Shown: positions 5,732-11,854 of the stretch, piece by piece | How positions within the stretch are numbered: the first letter of the stretch is position 1 | Layout: each line of letters opens with the position of its first letter | Assembly: GCA_039934875.1 (NCBI GenBank) | Contig: JBDTLH010000087.1 | Coordinates: 1 to 11,854 of the forward strand | DNA from: JBDTLH01 sp039934875 | GTDB taxonomy: Bacteria; Acidobacteriota; Terriglobia; Terriglobales; Acidobacteriaceae | DNA length: 11,854 nucleotides | Direction of reading: 5' to 3' | Made by a program: the position numbers and the translations under genes | Notes under the pieces: model-generated | The model's input: only the letters and a program-made list of their open reading frames with translations | Databases searched by the model: none | What the model was told of the DNA's origin: nothing

Positions 5732-7276
5732 TTGTCATCATTCGAACAAGATACCTATCAGCTTCGCCGCCAGAAGCTCGCCGACATTGAAGCTTTAGGG
5801 CAAGAGGCGTATCCCCGTCGCTTCGAGACTACCCACACCATTCCAGAGATAGTCGAAACTTACGCCAGCGCACCCGCGGAACAACTCGATTCCAGCCGGG
5901 TTGTGGTGGCGATTGCTGGGCGCATCATGTCGATCCGCGGCCAGGGAAAGGCATCGTTCGCCCACCTGCAACAGGGGGGAAAGCGGCTGCAGATTTACGT
6001 GAAGCTGGATAACGTCGGCGAAGAGCAGTTCAAGCTCTTCCGTTTGCTCGATCTCGGAGACCACATCGGCGTTCACGGCTACCTCTTTTGCACCCGCACC
6101 AATGAGCTTTCTGTCCACGTCGAGCGCATAACGTTTTTATCCAAGGCGCTGCTGCCGCTGCCGGAGAAATATCACGGGTTGAACGACGTGGAGCTGCGCT
6201 ACCGGCAACGCTACGTGGACCTCACGGTGAATCCCGAGGTGCGCGAGATCTTCGTCAAGCGCGCGCGCATCGTACAGTCCATCCGCCGCTACTTCGACGC
6301 CCACGGCTTTATTGAGGTGGAGACGCCGATGATGCAGCCGCTGGCGGGAGGCGCAGCCGCCCGTCCCTTCGTCACCCACCACAACACGCTCAACCTCGAC
6401 CTCTTCCTGCGCATCGCTCCTGAACTCTATCTGAAGCGCCTGGTGGTGGGAGGCATGGAGCGGGTCTATGAGATCAACCGCAACTTTCGCAACGAAGGCA
6501 TCTCCACGCACCACAACCCCGAGTTCACCATGCTCGAGTTTTATCAGGCGTATGCCGATTACGGCGATCTGATGGCGCTTACTGCGGAGTTGCTGGCGCA
6601 GATCGCGCAGGACGTGAACGGCACGACGAAAGCGATTTTCGAAGAACACGAGATTGACTTCGCGCAGGAGAACATCCAGCGTATTTCCATGCGCGATGCC
6701 ATCATTCAGCATTGGCCTGAAGATGCGGGGCCCGCGCCGCACTTTTCCGATTTCGCGGATACAGCCAGAGTTCACGCCATGGTACAAGCGCTGAATACGC
6801 CCAAAGGACGCCTCCCCTTCGATCCCAAGGCTCCCGCGGGAGTCACCATTGCGGCGATCTTCGAGGCGATCGCGGAAGAGCATCTGATCCAGCCGACTAT
6901 TCTCTATGATTTTCCGCGCGCCATCTCGCCGCTCTCCAAGCATAAGAAGGATGATCCCGATTGGGTGGAGCGCTTCGAGCTCTTCTGCTGCGGGATGGAA
7001 CTGGGTAATGCCTTCAGCGAGTTGAACGATCCTGAGGACCAACGCGCCCGCTTCGAAGAGCAACTCGCAGAGCGCAATCGCGGCAACGATGAGGCCCATC
7101 AGATGGACGAGGACTACATTCGCGCCCTCTCTTTCGGAATGCCCCCCGCCGCCGGAATGGGCTTGGGCATTGACCGCCTCACCATGCTGCTTACCGGCTC
7201 GAAATCGATCCGCGACGTGATTCTGTTCCCACTGCTGAGGCCGATGAGGGCGGAGGAGGGCGAGAGCAGTTGTTAG
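5732..7276 (+). CDS. lysS: Lysine--tRNA ligase, class II
   Basis: 514 residues; charges tRNA-Lys with lysine in the cytoplasm. The N-terminal OB-fold anticodon-binding domain spans about 57-135 (VVVAIAGRIMSIRGQGKASFAHL). The class II catalytic core shows motif 1 (GFIEVETPMM, 192-201), motif 2 (RVYEINRNFRNEG, 244-256, then HNPEFTMLEFY, 261-271) and motif 3 (GMGLGIDRLTMLL, 475-487). Length and motifs are normal for bacterial LysRS. The start is TTG at 5732, 8 nt after AGGA (5720-5723); no ATG or GTG in frame fits as well before the conserved LRRQKL segment. The TAG stop falls inside a run of heptamer repeats. A perfect -10 lies upstream, so it is probably transcribed alone. Confidence 0.95.
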   Translation: MSSFEQDTYQLRRQKLADIEALGQEAYPRRFETTHTIPEIVETYASAPAEQLDSSRVVVAIAGRIMSIRGQGKASFAHLQQGGKRLQIYVKLDNVGEEQFKLFRLLDLGDHIGVHGYLFCTRTNELSVHVERITFLSKALLPLPEKYHGLNDVELRYRQRYVDLTVNPEVREIFVKRARIVQSIRRYFDAHGFIEVETPMMQPLAGGAAARPFVTHHNTLNLDLFLRIAPELYLKRLVVGGMERVYEINRNFRNEGISTHHNPEFTMLEFYQAYADYGDLMALTAELLAQIAQDVNGTTKAIFEEHEIDFAQENIQRISMRDAIIQHWPEDAGPAPHFSDFADTARVHAMVQALNTPKGRLPFDPKAPAGVTIAAIFEAIAEEHLIQPTILYDFPRAISPLSKHKKDDPDWVERFELFCCGMELGNAFSELNDPEDQRARFEEQLAERNRGNDEAHQMDEDYIRALSFGMPPAAGMGLGIDRLTMLLTGSKSIRDVILFPLLRPMRAEEGESSC

Positions 7277-7304
7277 TTATTAGTTGCTAGTTGTTAGTTG
7301 CTGG
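7270..7304. repeat. Five tandem heptamers, TTGYTAG-like
   Basis: Units TTGTTAG, TTATTAG, TTGCTAG, TTGTTAG and TTGCTGG follow without gaps. The first unit overlaps the end of lysS and supplies its TAG stop. The units are rich in TAG, so the array places several stop codons after the gene. Confidence 0.75.
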
Positions 7305-7404
7305 GGAAGAGCAAGCGCCGGCCCGCAGATTACGCGGCGACTGTGGATGAGATTGAATTGGCCGCCGATAAGAGTTGGACGGTAGTGGCTAATCCGCACT
7401 GTTC

Positions 7405-7410
7405 TATAAT
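7405..7410 (+). promoter_or_regulatory. -10 hexamer 6 nt before the plus-strand antitoxin ATG
   Basis: A perfect TATAAT is followed by CCCGCC and then ATG (7417). A transcript starting from it would begin at or next to the ATG, so it would be leaderless; no SD is present. The upstream 7305-7404 shows no recognisable gene. Confidence 0.45.
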
Positions 7411-7416
7411 CCCGCC

Positions 7417-7641
7417 ATGGAGATTCACTTCACTCCTGATGTTGAACGCAGTCTGAACCAGATCGCGTCTCAGACCGGTCGAGGTACGGACGAGTTTGTG
7501 CAGGAGTCGGTAAAGAGCCATATCGATCACGAGGAATGGTTCCGGCGTGAAGTCGAGAAGGGACTGGCTTCGCTCGACCGGGGTGACTAGGTGGGGCATC
7601 AGGAAGTGGGGCGCCGCATAGAGGGCCTTCTCCGCGCTTGA
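7417..7641 (+). pseudogene. Type II antitoxin (RHH/CopG-like) interrupted by in-frame TAG
   Basis: The frame opens MEIHFTPDVERSLNQ and runs 57 codons to ...GLASLDRGD, then TAG (7588-7590). The same frame continues for 16 more sense codons, VGHQEVGRRIEGLLRA, to TGA at 7639-7641. The sequence across the stop (DRGD-stop-VGHQEVGRRIEGLL) fits the usual C-terminus of these small antitoxins, in which a hydrophobic residue normally stands at the stop position. A change such as TTG to TAG would explain it. The TGA overlaps a downstream ATG as TGATG, the coupling expected for an antitoxin-toxin pair, which supports the longer frame as ancestral. The truncated product keeps the N-terminal part but loses part of the likely toxin-binding tail. 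Assignment to this antitoxin class is from pattern recall. Confidence 0.65.
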
Positions 7642-7676
7642 TGGATTATCATTGGAGCCAGCGAGAATCAATTTAG
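7641..7676 (+). pseudogene. Remnant of a ParE/RelE toxin start
   Basis: An ATG overlapping the antitoxin frame's TGA (TGATG) opens MDYHWSQRESI and stops at TAG (7674-7676) after 11 codons. The first seven residues resemble the start of ParE/RelE toxins (typically M-x-[YF]-x-[WL]-S). The rest is gone: the frame ends exactly where the opposing toxin gene ends. This is best read as a toxin gene cut off by a deletion or rearrangement. It is too short to prove homology. Confidence 0.4.
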
Positions 7677-7957
7677 AAGCTTTCCGGCCACTTCCTCGCG
7701 GCATGAAAGACGCGCAAAATTTCTACAACGTCTTTTTGCACCCGATAGGGCACGATATAGGGAGTACCAGCCACCACCAACTCTCGAGTACCCGCGACAC
7801 GTCCGGGGCGGCCGATATTGGGATGGGCTCCCGTCGTCTGCACCGCTTGTGCAATTCTCTTTTCCAGTCGCTCGTCAGCGTCAGGGCTGTCTAAAGCAAT
7901 ATAATCCGTGACTTGTTCCAGATCGCGTAAGGCGGTCCGAAGCCACCTAACCTGCAC
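7673..7957 (-). CDS. ParE/RelE-family toxin, apparently intact
   Basis: 94 residues. The start VRWLRTALRDLEQVTDYIA is the family's first strand and helix. The middle HPNIGRPGRVAGTRELVVAGTPYIVPYRV and the end VEILRVFHAARKWPE form the beta-sheet core and conserved C-terminus of ParE/RelE toxins (gyrase poisons or mRNA interferases). Length is normal and no disrupting change is seen. The GTG start at 7957 overlaps the end of the antitoxin frame by 11 bp, the classic arrangement for toxin-antitoxin operons. Its upstream antitoxin is interrupted by TGA, so either readthrough, a second antitoxin, lack of expression or loss of toxicity must explain its survival. ParE is favoured over RelE from the GRPGRV-GTREL pattern, without structural proof. 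Confidence 0.82.
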   Translation of the reverse strand: MQVRWLRTALRDLEQVTDYIALDSPDADERLEKRIAQAVQTTGAHPNIGRPGRVAGTRELVVAGTPYIVPYRVQKDVVEILRVFHAARKWPESF

Positions 7958-8195
7958 GCGAAGACCACTTGGTCATCACGCGCCGGACCTCTTCTTCGGT
8001 GGCAAATTCACCGCGATCGGCGACTTCAATCGCCTCCTCAATTTCGCGAACCTGTCATGCGCTGACCTCCAGGTAATTGCGAATCGCCTCGGTCGCGACC
8101 AGACTCCGTCTGCGGCGGGTTGTCTTCGCCAAATCGTCCAACTGCTTCTTGGTTTCAGCATCGATGCGTAGCGTGAGAACAGAAGACCTCGCCAT
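7947..8195 (-). pseudogene. CopG-type RHH antitoxin interrupted by in-frame TGA
   Basis: The frame begins MARSSVLTLRIDAETKKQLD and forms a ribbon-helix-helix domain to ...TEAIRNYLEVSA (46 residues), then TGA (8057-8055). It continues in the same frame as QVREIEEAIEVADRGEFATE and on to VRRVMTKWSSRAG, stopping at TAG (7949-7947). Homologous antitoxins usually read N-x-W-Q-V-x-E-I at this point, so the TGA replaces a conserved Trp: a single TGG to TGA change restores an 82-residue protein. There is no frameshift. The final codons overlap the toxin start by 11 bp. The truncated product would keep DNA binding but lose the toxin-neutralising C-terminus. It may be a pseudogene or may work by UGA readthrough; the stop is followed by C, a leaky context. 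Confidence 0.75.
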
Positions 8196-8201
8196 GTCGC
8201 C

Positions 8202-8207
8202 ATAATA
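8202..8207 (-). promoter_or_regulatory. -10-like hexamer 6 nt before the minus-strand antitoxin ATG
   Basis: On the minus strand TATTAT is followed by GGCGAC and the ATG at 8195. As in the plus-strand antitoxin, the spacing is 6 nt and no SD is present, so a leaderless transcript is likely. No good -35 is visible. Confidence 0.35.
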
Positions 8208-8315
8208 CTCCCCCATCGGTTTGTCTTACCCCTCTGCTCCGAGCCTCGGCACTGCCATTCAACGGATTAAATGCCTGTTGGCTGCAAGCACGGCATAGTA
8301 CATTCGCAAGTCACT

Positions 8316-8321
8316 TATAAT
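8316..8321 (+). promoter_or_regulatory. Likely -10 element of the korAB promoter
   Basis: A perfect TATAAT lies 37 nt before the korA ATG, followed by the SD GAGGA (8345-8349). The expected -35 position is weak. The remaining intergenic sequence (8208-8315) shows no gene or strong structure. Confidence 0.45.
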
Positions 8322-8358
8322 AAGAGGTTGCGGCATTCACTCCCGAGGACATCTATCC

Positions 8359-10212
8359 ATGCCAACCACTGACCTGTTGGTGCAAGGTCAACCCGATATT
8401 ACGAGCGGCGCCCAGCGCATTGCCAACGACTTCTCGATCCAGATCGCGACCGTGAACGGCTCGGGTTCGCAGTCGGCGAACAATGTTTTGCTGCGCAGCG
8501 TCTTCAGCATGGGCGTGCCGGTATCGGGCAAGAACCTTTTCCCCTCGAACATCGCCGGATTGCCCACCTGGTACACCATTCGCGCCAGCAAGCGCGGATG
8601 GGTCGCCCGCAAGAAAGAAGTGGACTTGCTGATCGCCATGAATCCGGAGACGGCGCGGGAAGACGTGCTCTCGTTGGGCGCGGGGGCGGCGGTCATCTAT
8701 GACGAGCCGCTAAAGCTCAATGAAATCCGGCAGGACTTGACTTGCTATCCGGTGCCGTTCGACAAGCTCGCCGCCGCGACTGGAGCGGATGCCAAGATCC
8801 GCAAGCTGGTCAAGAACATGGTGTACGTCGGGGTGGCCGCGCAACTGCTCTCCATCGATATGCAGGAGGTGGAGAAGACCGTGCGCAAACAATTTGCGAA
8901 GAAGGCGAAGGCGGCCGAACTGAACCTCAACGCCGTCCGCGCGGGCTTCGACTTCGCCGCCAATAGTCTGCACAAGCAGGATCCTTTCGTGGTCGAGCCG
9001 ATGCAAGCCACCGAGGGCAAGATCATCATCGACGGCAACGCCGCCGCTGCGATGGGCGCGATGTTCGCCGGCGTCACGGTAGTGACGTGGTATCCCATCA
9101 CGCCTTCTTCGTCGGTGGTCGAGCAGTTGATCGACTTTATGAAGGCGCACCGCATCGACGCGGATGGCAAGGCCAGCTTCGCCATTGTGCAGGCGGAGGA
9201 TGAACTCGCTGCTATCGGCATGGTCGTAGGCGCTGGATGGGCGGGCGCTCGGGCTATGACGGCGACTTCAGGACCCGGCATCTCGCTCATGGCGGAATTC
9301 TCCGGCCTCGCCTACTACGCCGAGATTCCCGGCGTAATCTTCGATATCCAGCGCACCGGCCCCTCCACCGGACTGCCCACGCGCACCTCGCAGGGCGATC
9401 TTACGTTCATCGCCGGTCTTTCGCATGGCGATACCAAACAGGTCATGCTGATTCCCGCGTCGGTAGAAGAATGTTTTGACTTCAGCATAGCGGCATTCGA
9501 TCTCGCCGAGCGGATGCAGACGCCGGTATTCGTGCTCTCCGACCTCGATTTGGGCATGAACAATTGGATGTCCACTCCCTTCTCCTACCCGGAAAAACCA
9601 ATGGACCGCGGCAAGGTGCTGGATGCGAAGCAATTGGAAGCGGCGGGCGGATTTGGTCGCTATAAAGATGTGGATGGCGAAGGCATCCCCTACCGCACCC
9701 TGCCCGGCACCGATCATCCCGCGGCCGCATATTTCACGCGCGGCTCAGGGCACAACGAGAAGGCGCTCTACTCCGAGCGGCCGGACGACTATGAGAACAA
9801 CATGCTGCGCCTGGCGAGAAAATTCGAGACAGCGCGCACCCTGGTTCCCAAGCCGGTGATCGAGACCGGCGGAGGCGAAATCGGAATCATCGCTTTCGGC
9901 AGTAGCCATTGGGCGGTGATCGAGGCGCGGGAGCAGCTTACGCGCCGAGGCGGCTCCGAAGGGCAGATCGAGACGGATTATCTTCGCATTCGCGCCTATC
10001 CCTTCACCCCGGAGGTGCTCGACTTTGTCGCCGCTCATGCCCGGGTCTATGTGGTTGAGCAAAACCGCGACGCGCAGATGTTGAATTTGTTAAAGCTCGA
10101 CCTTGGTCCCGTGCAGGTTACCAAGTTACGTTCTGTAAAGCACTTCAACGGGCTTCCCATCGACGCGCGCTCGGTAAGCGACGAAATCGTCGCACAAGAA
10201 GGGAGCAAATAA
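8359..10212 (+). CDS. korA: 2-oxoacid:ferredoxin oxidoreductase, alpha subunit (gamma-alpha fusion)
   Basis: 617 residues. With KorB it performs CoA-dependent oxidative decarboxylation of a 2-oxoacid (probably 2-oxoglutarate) to acyl-CoA, reducing ferredoxin; the reaction can run in reverse in some organisms. Residues 1-200 are the gamma domain (IATVNGSGSQSANNVLLRS, then GLPTWYTIRASKRG). The alpha domain follows from about 222, with YPITPSSSVVEQ (245-256), AEDELAAIGMVVGAGWAGARAMTATSGPG (279-307) and RTGPSTGLPT (332-341), all conserved in this family. A C-terminal domain carries IGIIAFGSSHWAVIEA and YVVEQN. The gamma-alpha fusion is the usual form of bacterial KorA. The start is ATG 8359, 9 nt after GAGGA. 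It is followed 3 bp later by korB, so both are one operon. Substrate choice (2-oxoglutarate or another 2-oxoacid) cannot be read from sequence alone. Confidence 0.93.
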   Translation: MPTTDLLVQGQPDITSGAQRIANDFSIQIATVNGSGSQSANNVLLRSVFSMGVPVSGKNLFPSNIAGLPTWYTIRASKRGWVARKKEVDLLIAMNPETAREDVLSLGAGAAVIYDEPLKLNEIRQDLTCYPVPFDKLAAATGADAKIRKLVKNMVYVGVAAQLLSIDMQEVEKTVRKQFAKKAKAAELNLNAVRAGFDFAANSLHKQDPFVVEPMQATEGKIIIDGNAAAAMGAMFAGVTVVTWYPITPSSSVVEQLIDFMKAHRIDADGKASFAIVQAEDELAAIGMVVGAGWAGARAMTATSGPGISLMAEFSGLAYYAEIPGVIFDIQRTGPSTGLPTRTSQGDLTFIAGLSHGDTKQVMLIPASVEECFDFSIAAFDLAERMQTPVFVLSDLDLGMNNWMSTPFSYPEKPMDRGKVLDAKQLEAAGGFGRYKDVDGEGIPYRTLPGTDHPAAAYFTRGSGHNEKALYSERPDDYENNMLRLARKFETARTLVPKPVIETGGGEIGIIAFGSSHWAVIEAREQLTRRGGSEGQIETDYLRIRAYPFTPEVLDFVAAHARVYVVEQNRDAQMLNLLKLDLGPVQVTKLRSVKHFNGLPIDARSVSDEIVAQEGSK

Positions 10213-10215
10213 GTC

Positions 10216-11262
10216 ATGTCCATCACACCCGTTCCTCCCCGCGCCCCCAAGATCAACCACATCGGACTGCAGGTCCTCGATTACAAGGGCGGCAAGACCA
10301 CGCTCTGCGCCGGCTGCGGGCACAACTCCATCTCCGAGCGCATCAGCGAGGCGTTCTTTGAGATGGGAATCATGCCCGAACGGGTAATGAAGATGAGCGG
10401 CATAGGATGCTCCTCTAAGTCGCCGGCGTACTTCATGTCGCGCTCGTTCAGCTTCAACTCGGTGCACGGCCGTATGCCTTCCGTGGCGACGGGCGCGCTG
10501 CTGGCGAACAAGACCATGCACTCGATCGGCATCAGCGGCGATGGAGACACTGCCTCCATCGGCATGGGCCAGTTCGTCCATCTGCTGCGCCGCAATATTC
10601 CGATGATCTACATCATCGAAGACAACGGCGTGTATGGCCTGACCAAGGGCCAGTTCTCCGCGACTGCCGATGTCGGTTCCAAGTTAAAGACCGGAGTCGT
10701 GAACGATCTGCCCGCGATCGATACCTGCGCATTGGCGGTGCAGATGGGCGCGACGTTCGTGGGACGCTCTTTTTCCGGAGATAAGAAACAGCTTTCGGCC
10801 ATGCTCAAGGCCGCCATTGCTCATAAGGGCACGGTCATGCTCGACGTAATCTCCCCTTGCGTCACCTTTAACGATCACGAGGGTTCTACCAAGAGCTACA
10901 AATACATGCTGGAACACGAAGAGCCAATCAGCGAACTGGGATTCGTACCGCACTTTGAGGAGATCGCGGTGGAGTATGATCCCGGAACGACGCTTGATGT
11001 TCTCATGCACGATGGCTCGCACATGCGCCTGCGCAAGCTGCACAACGATTACGATCCCACCGATAAAGCGAACGCCGTCAAGATGTTGATCGAAGCCCAC
11101 GAAAAGGGCGAGGTGCTCACCGGGGTCTTCTACATCGACACGCAAAAGCCGGACTTCACCTCACTGCTGAACATGGCCGATGAACCGCTGGCGACGCTTC
11201 CCCAAGAGCGGGTGCGGCCCTCGCGCGAGGTCTTGAACCGGATAATGGAGTCCTATGGGTAG
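10216..11262 (+). CDS. korB: 2-oxoacid:ferredoxin oxidoreductase, beta subunit
   Basis: 348 residues; the thiamine-pyrophosphate and iron-sulfur subunit of the KorAB enzyme. CAGCGH (31-36) gives Cys31 and Cys34, and GIGCSSKSP (63-70) gives Cys65. With Cys216 in SPCVTFND they fit the four ligands of a [4Fe-4S] cluster. The TPP site is GISGDGDTASIGMGQ (105-119) with GDGD, and IEDNGVYGLTKGQ (134-146). HGRMPSVATGALLA (84-97) is also conserved. A C-terminal part after about 235 extends beyond the core. The ATG at 10216 follows the korA stop by 3 bp, with AAGGGAG 10 nt upstream, so it is translated from the same mRNA. No small KorC/KorD subunit is present. The electron acceptor ferredoxin is not encoded next to it; the [2Fe-2S] protein at 4779 is not an obvious partner. 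Confidence 0.94.
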   Translation: MSITPVPPRAPKINHIGLQVLDYKGGKTTLCAGCGHNSISERISEAFFEMGIMPERVMKMSGIGCSSKSPAYFMSRSFSFNSVHGRMPSVATGALLANKTMHSIGISGDGDTASIGMGQFVHLLRRNIPMIYIIEDNGVYGLTKGQFSATADVGSKLKTGVVNDLPAIDTCALAVQMGATFVGRSFSGDKKQLSAMLKAAIAHKGTVMLDVISPCVTFNDHEGSTKSYKYMLEHEEPISELGFVPHFEEIAVEYDPGTTLDVLMHDGSHMRLRKLHNDYDPTDKANAVKMLIEAHEKGEVLTGVFYIDTQKPDFTSLLNMADEPLATLPQERVRPSREVLNRIMESYG

Positions 11263-11295
11263 CCGGATAGCGCTGCCGAGTAATTGTGGAAAAGT

Positions 11296-11313
11296 TGAAT
11301 GAATAGCCATTCA
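11296..11313. repeat. Inverted repeat downstream of korB
   Basis: TGAATG-AATAGC-CATTCA lies in the 83-bp gap between korB and the beta-barrel gene. There is no T-run after it, so it is not a convincing intrinsic terminator; it may be an operator for the downstream gene. Confidence 0.25.
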
Positions 11314-11345
11314 CAATCTAGCCAGGTTGAGAGTAAGATGCGCAG

Positions 11346-11854
11346 ATGCACCGTTTCTGGCTCGCTGTTTCTCTCGTCCTGTTGAGTACTTGCGCATTTG
11401 CCCAGCAGGATTATGTCGGTCGCTATGACGTGTTTGCCGGCTACTCCTACCTCGAAAGCCCGCTCATCAATCTGGCGGAGCGCGGATATCACCTGCAAGC
11501 CGCGGTAAATACACGCACCTGGCTGGCGTTGGGCTTCGACTATAGCAACTTCACCGGACATAGCACTCTCTTGCTCAAATATGCGCCCACCAGATTGCAA
11601 ACTCAATTAGGCGGGCAGATTGGGCAATTGATCGCGGCCGGTCTGGTGCCTCCCACCTATCAGTTTTACGTGCCTTTCGACTCGGGTACTCAGACATTCG
11701 CCGCCGGACCGCAACTTTTTTATCGCCATTTTAAGCACACGACGTGGTTTCTGCGCCCCTCTATCGGCGCGATTCGCGAGACGGCGACCCCGCATCCCCA
11801 TGACTTCGTTACCACCTTGGTGGTCAGCCAGCTTGCCCCCAGCGGGTCTAAGCT
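11346..11854 (+). CDS. Outer-membrane beta-barrel protein (5' part, cut by window edge)
   Basis: 169 complete codons are present and the frame stays open to the end of the window. MHRFWLAVSLVLLSTCAFAQ is a signal peptide with likely cleavage after AFA (17-19). The mature protein starts QQDYVGRYDVFAGYSYLESP, the opening strand of outer-membrane beta-barrels abundant in acidobacteria, and continues with alternating polar/aromatic strands such as TWLALGFDYSNFTGH and FAAGPQLFYRHF. It should insert in the outer membrane; the cargo or role is unknown. The start is ATG 11346 because it gives the signal peptide; the ATG at 11338 is in another frame. A weak GAGAG lies about 12 nt upstream. It is probably transcribed separately from korAB. 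Confidence 0.75.
   Translation, partial: MHRFWLAVSLVLLSTCAFAQQDYVGRYDVFAGYSYLESPLINLAERGYHLQAAVNTRTWLALGFDYSNFTGHSTLLLKYAPTRLQTQLGGQIGQLIAAGLVPPTYQFYVPFDSGTQTFAAGPQLFYRHFKHTTWFLRPSIGAIRETATPHPHDFVTTLVVSQLAPSGSK

Noticed and set aside
6137..7099. 320-codon open frame opposite lysS
   Set aside because: Antisense shadow of lysS in GC-rich sequence; no SD or family match seen.
7305..7404. Possible coding remnant between the heptamer array and the antitoxin
   Set aside because: A short frame can be read but resembles no family I know and has no start or SD; treated as non-coding.
7330..7704. 124-codon minus-strand frame over the plus-strand antitoxin
   Set aside because: No recognisable domain, and the opposite strand carries an antitoxin frame with a promoter-like -10 and a TGATG junction.
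7947..8195. First reading of the broken minus-strand antitoxin as a frameshift
   Set aside because: Codon-by-codon reading shows the tail is in the same frame as the head; only the TGA codon interrupts it.
7976..8203. 75-codon minus-strand frame over the antitoxin
   Set aside because: A different frame from the RHH antitoxin; the translation is Arg/Trp-rich with no domain, while the frame starting at 8195 gives a clear RHH domain.

Overview
This window reads as a chromosomal segment of a Gram-negative bacterium, most likely an Acidobacteriota (Terriglobia-like) genome. The clues are a pyruvoyl-dependent arginine decarboxylase, a gamma-alpha fused ferredoxin-dependent 2-oxoacid oxidoreductase (KorAB), an archaeal-type Dps-like ferritin, and a signal-peptide-bearing beta-barrel protein with an FAGYSYL motif of a kind common in acidobacteria. 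The taxonomic call is an inference from gene content and has not been tested by search.

Layout. On the minus strand at the left are pdaD (18-563) and, upstream of it, a secreted DUF1906 / Rv2525c-like glycoside-hydrolase-like protein (665-1519). Divergent from these is a glutamine synthetase (1604-3034), which converges with an OxyR-type LysR regulator on the minus strand (3059-3943). The oxyR gene is divergent from a Dps-like ferritin (4157-4768) followed closely by a [2Fe-2S] ferredoxin (4779-5135). The shared intergenic region carries a good match to the tetrameric OxyR operator, so the three genes look like a peroxide/iron defence unit. A small XRE-type regulator (5288-5602) comes next, with overlapping inverted repeats in its promoter region, and then lysS (5732-7276, TTG start).

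Between lysS and korA is a decayed toxin-antitoxin patch (7417-8195), where two modules converge tail to tail. The plus-strand module has a ribbon-helix-helix-type antitoxin interrupted by an in-frame TAG, followed by only 11 codons of a toxin. The minus-strand module has an antitoxin interrupted by an in-frame TGA where a tryptophan is expected, followed by an apparently intact ParE/RelE toxin. Both antitoxin genes have a -10-like hexamer exactly 6 nt before the ATG, which suggests leaderless transcripts. This is the most unusual part of the window.

On the right, korA (8359-10212) and korB (10216-11262) form an operon for CoA-dependent oxidative decarboxylation of a 2-oxoacid with ferredoxin as electron partner. 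The window ends inside an outer-membrane beta-barrel gene (from 11346). No rRNA, tRNA, CRISPR array, insertion sequence or prophage gene was recognised.
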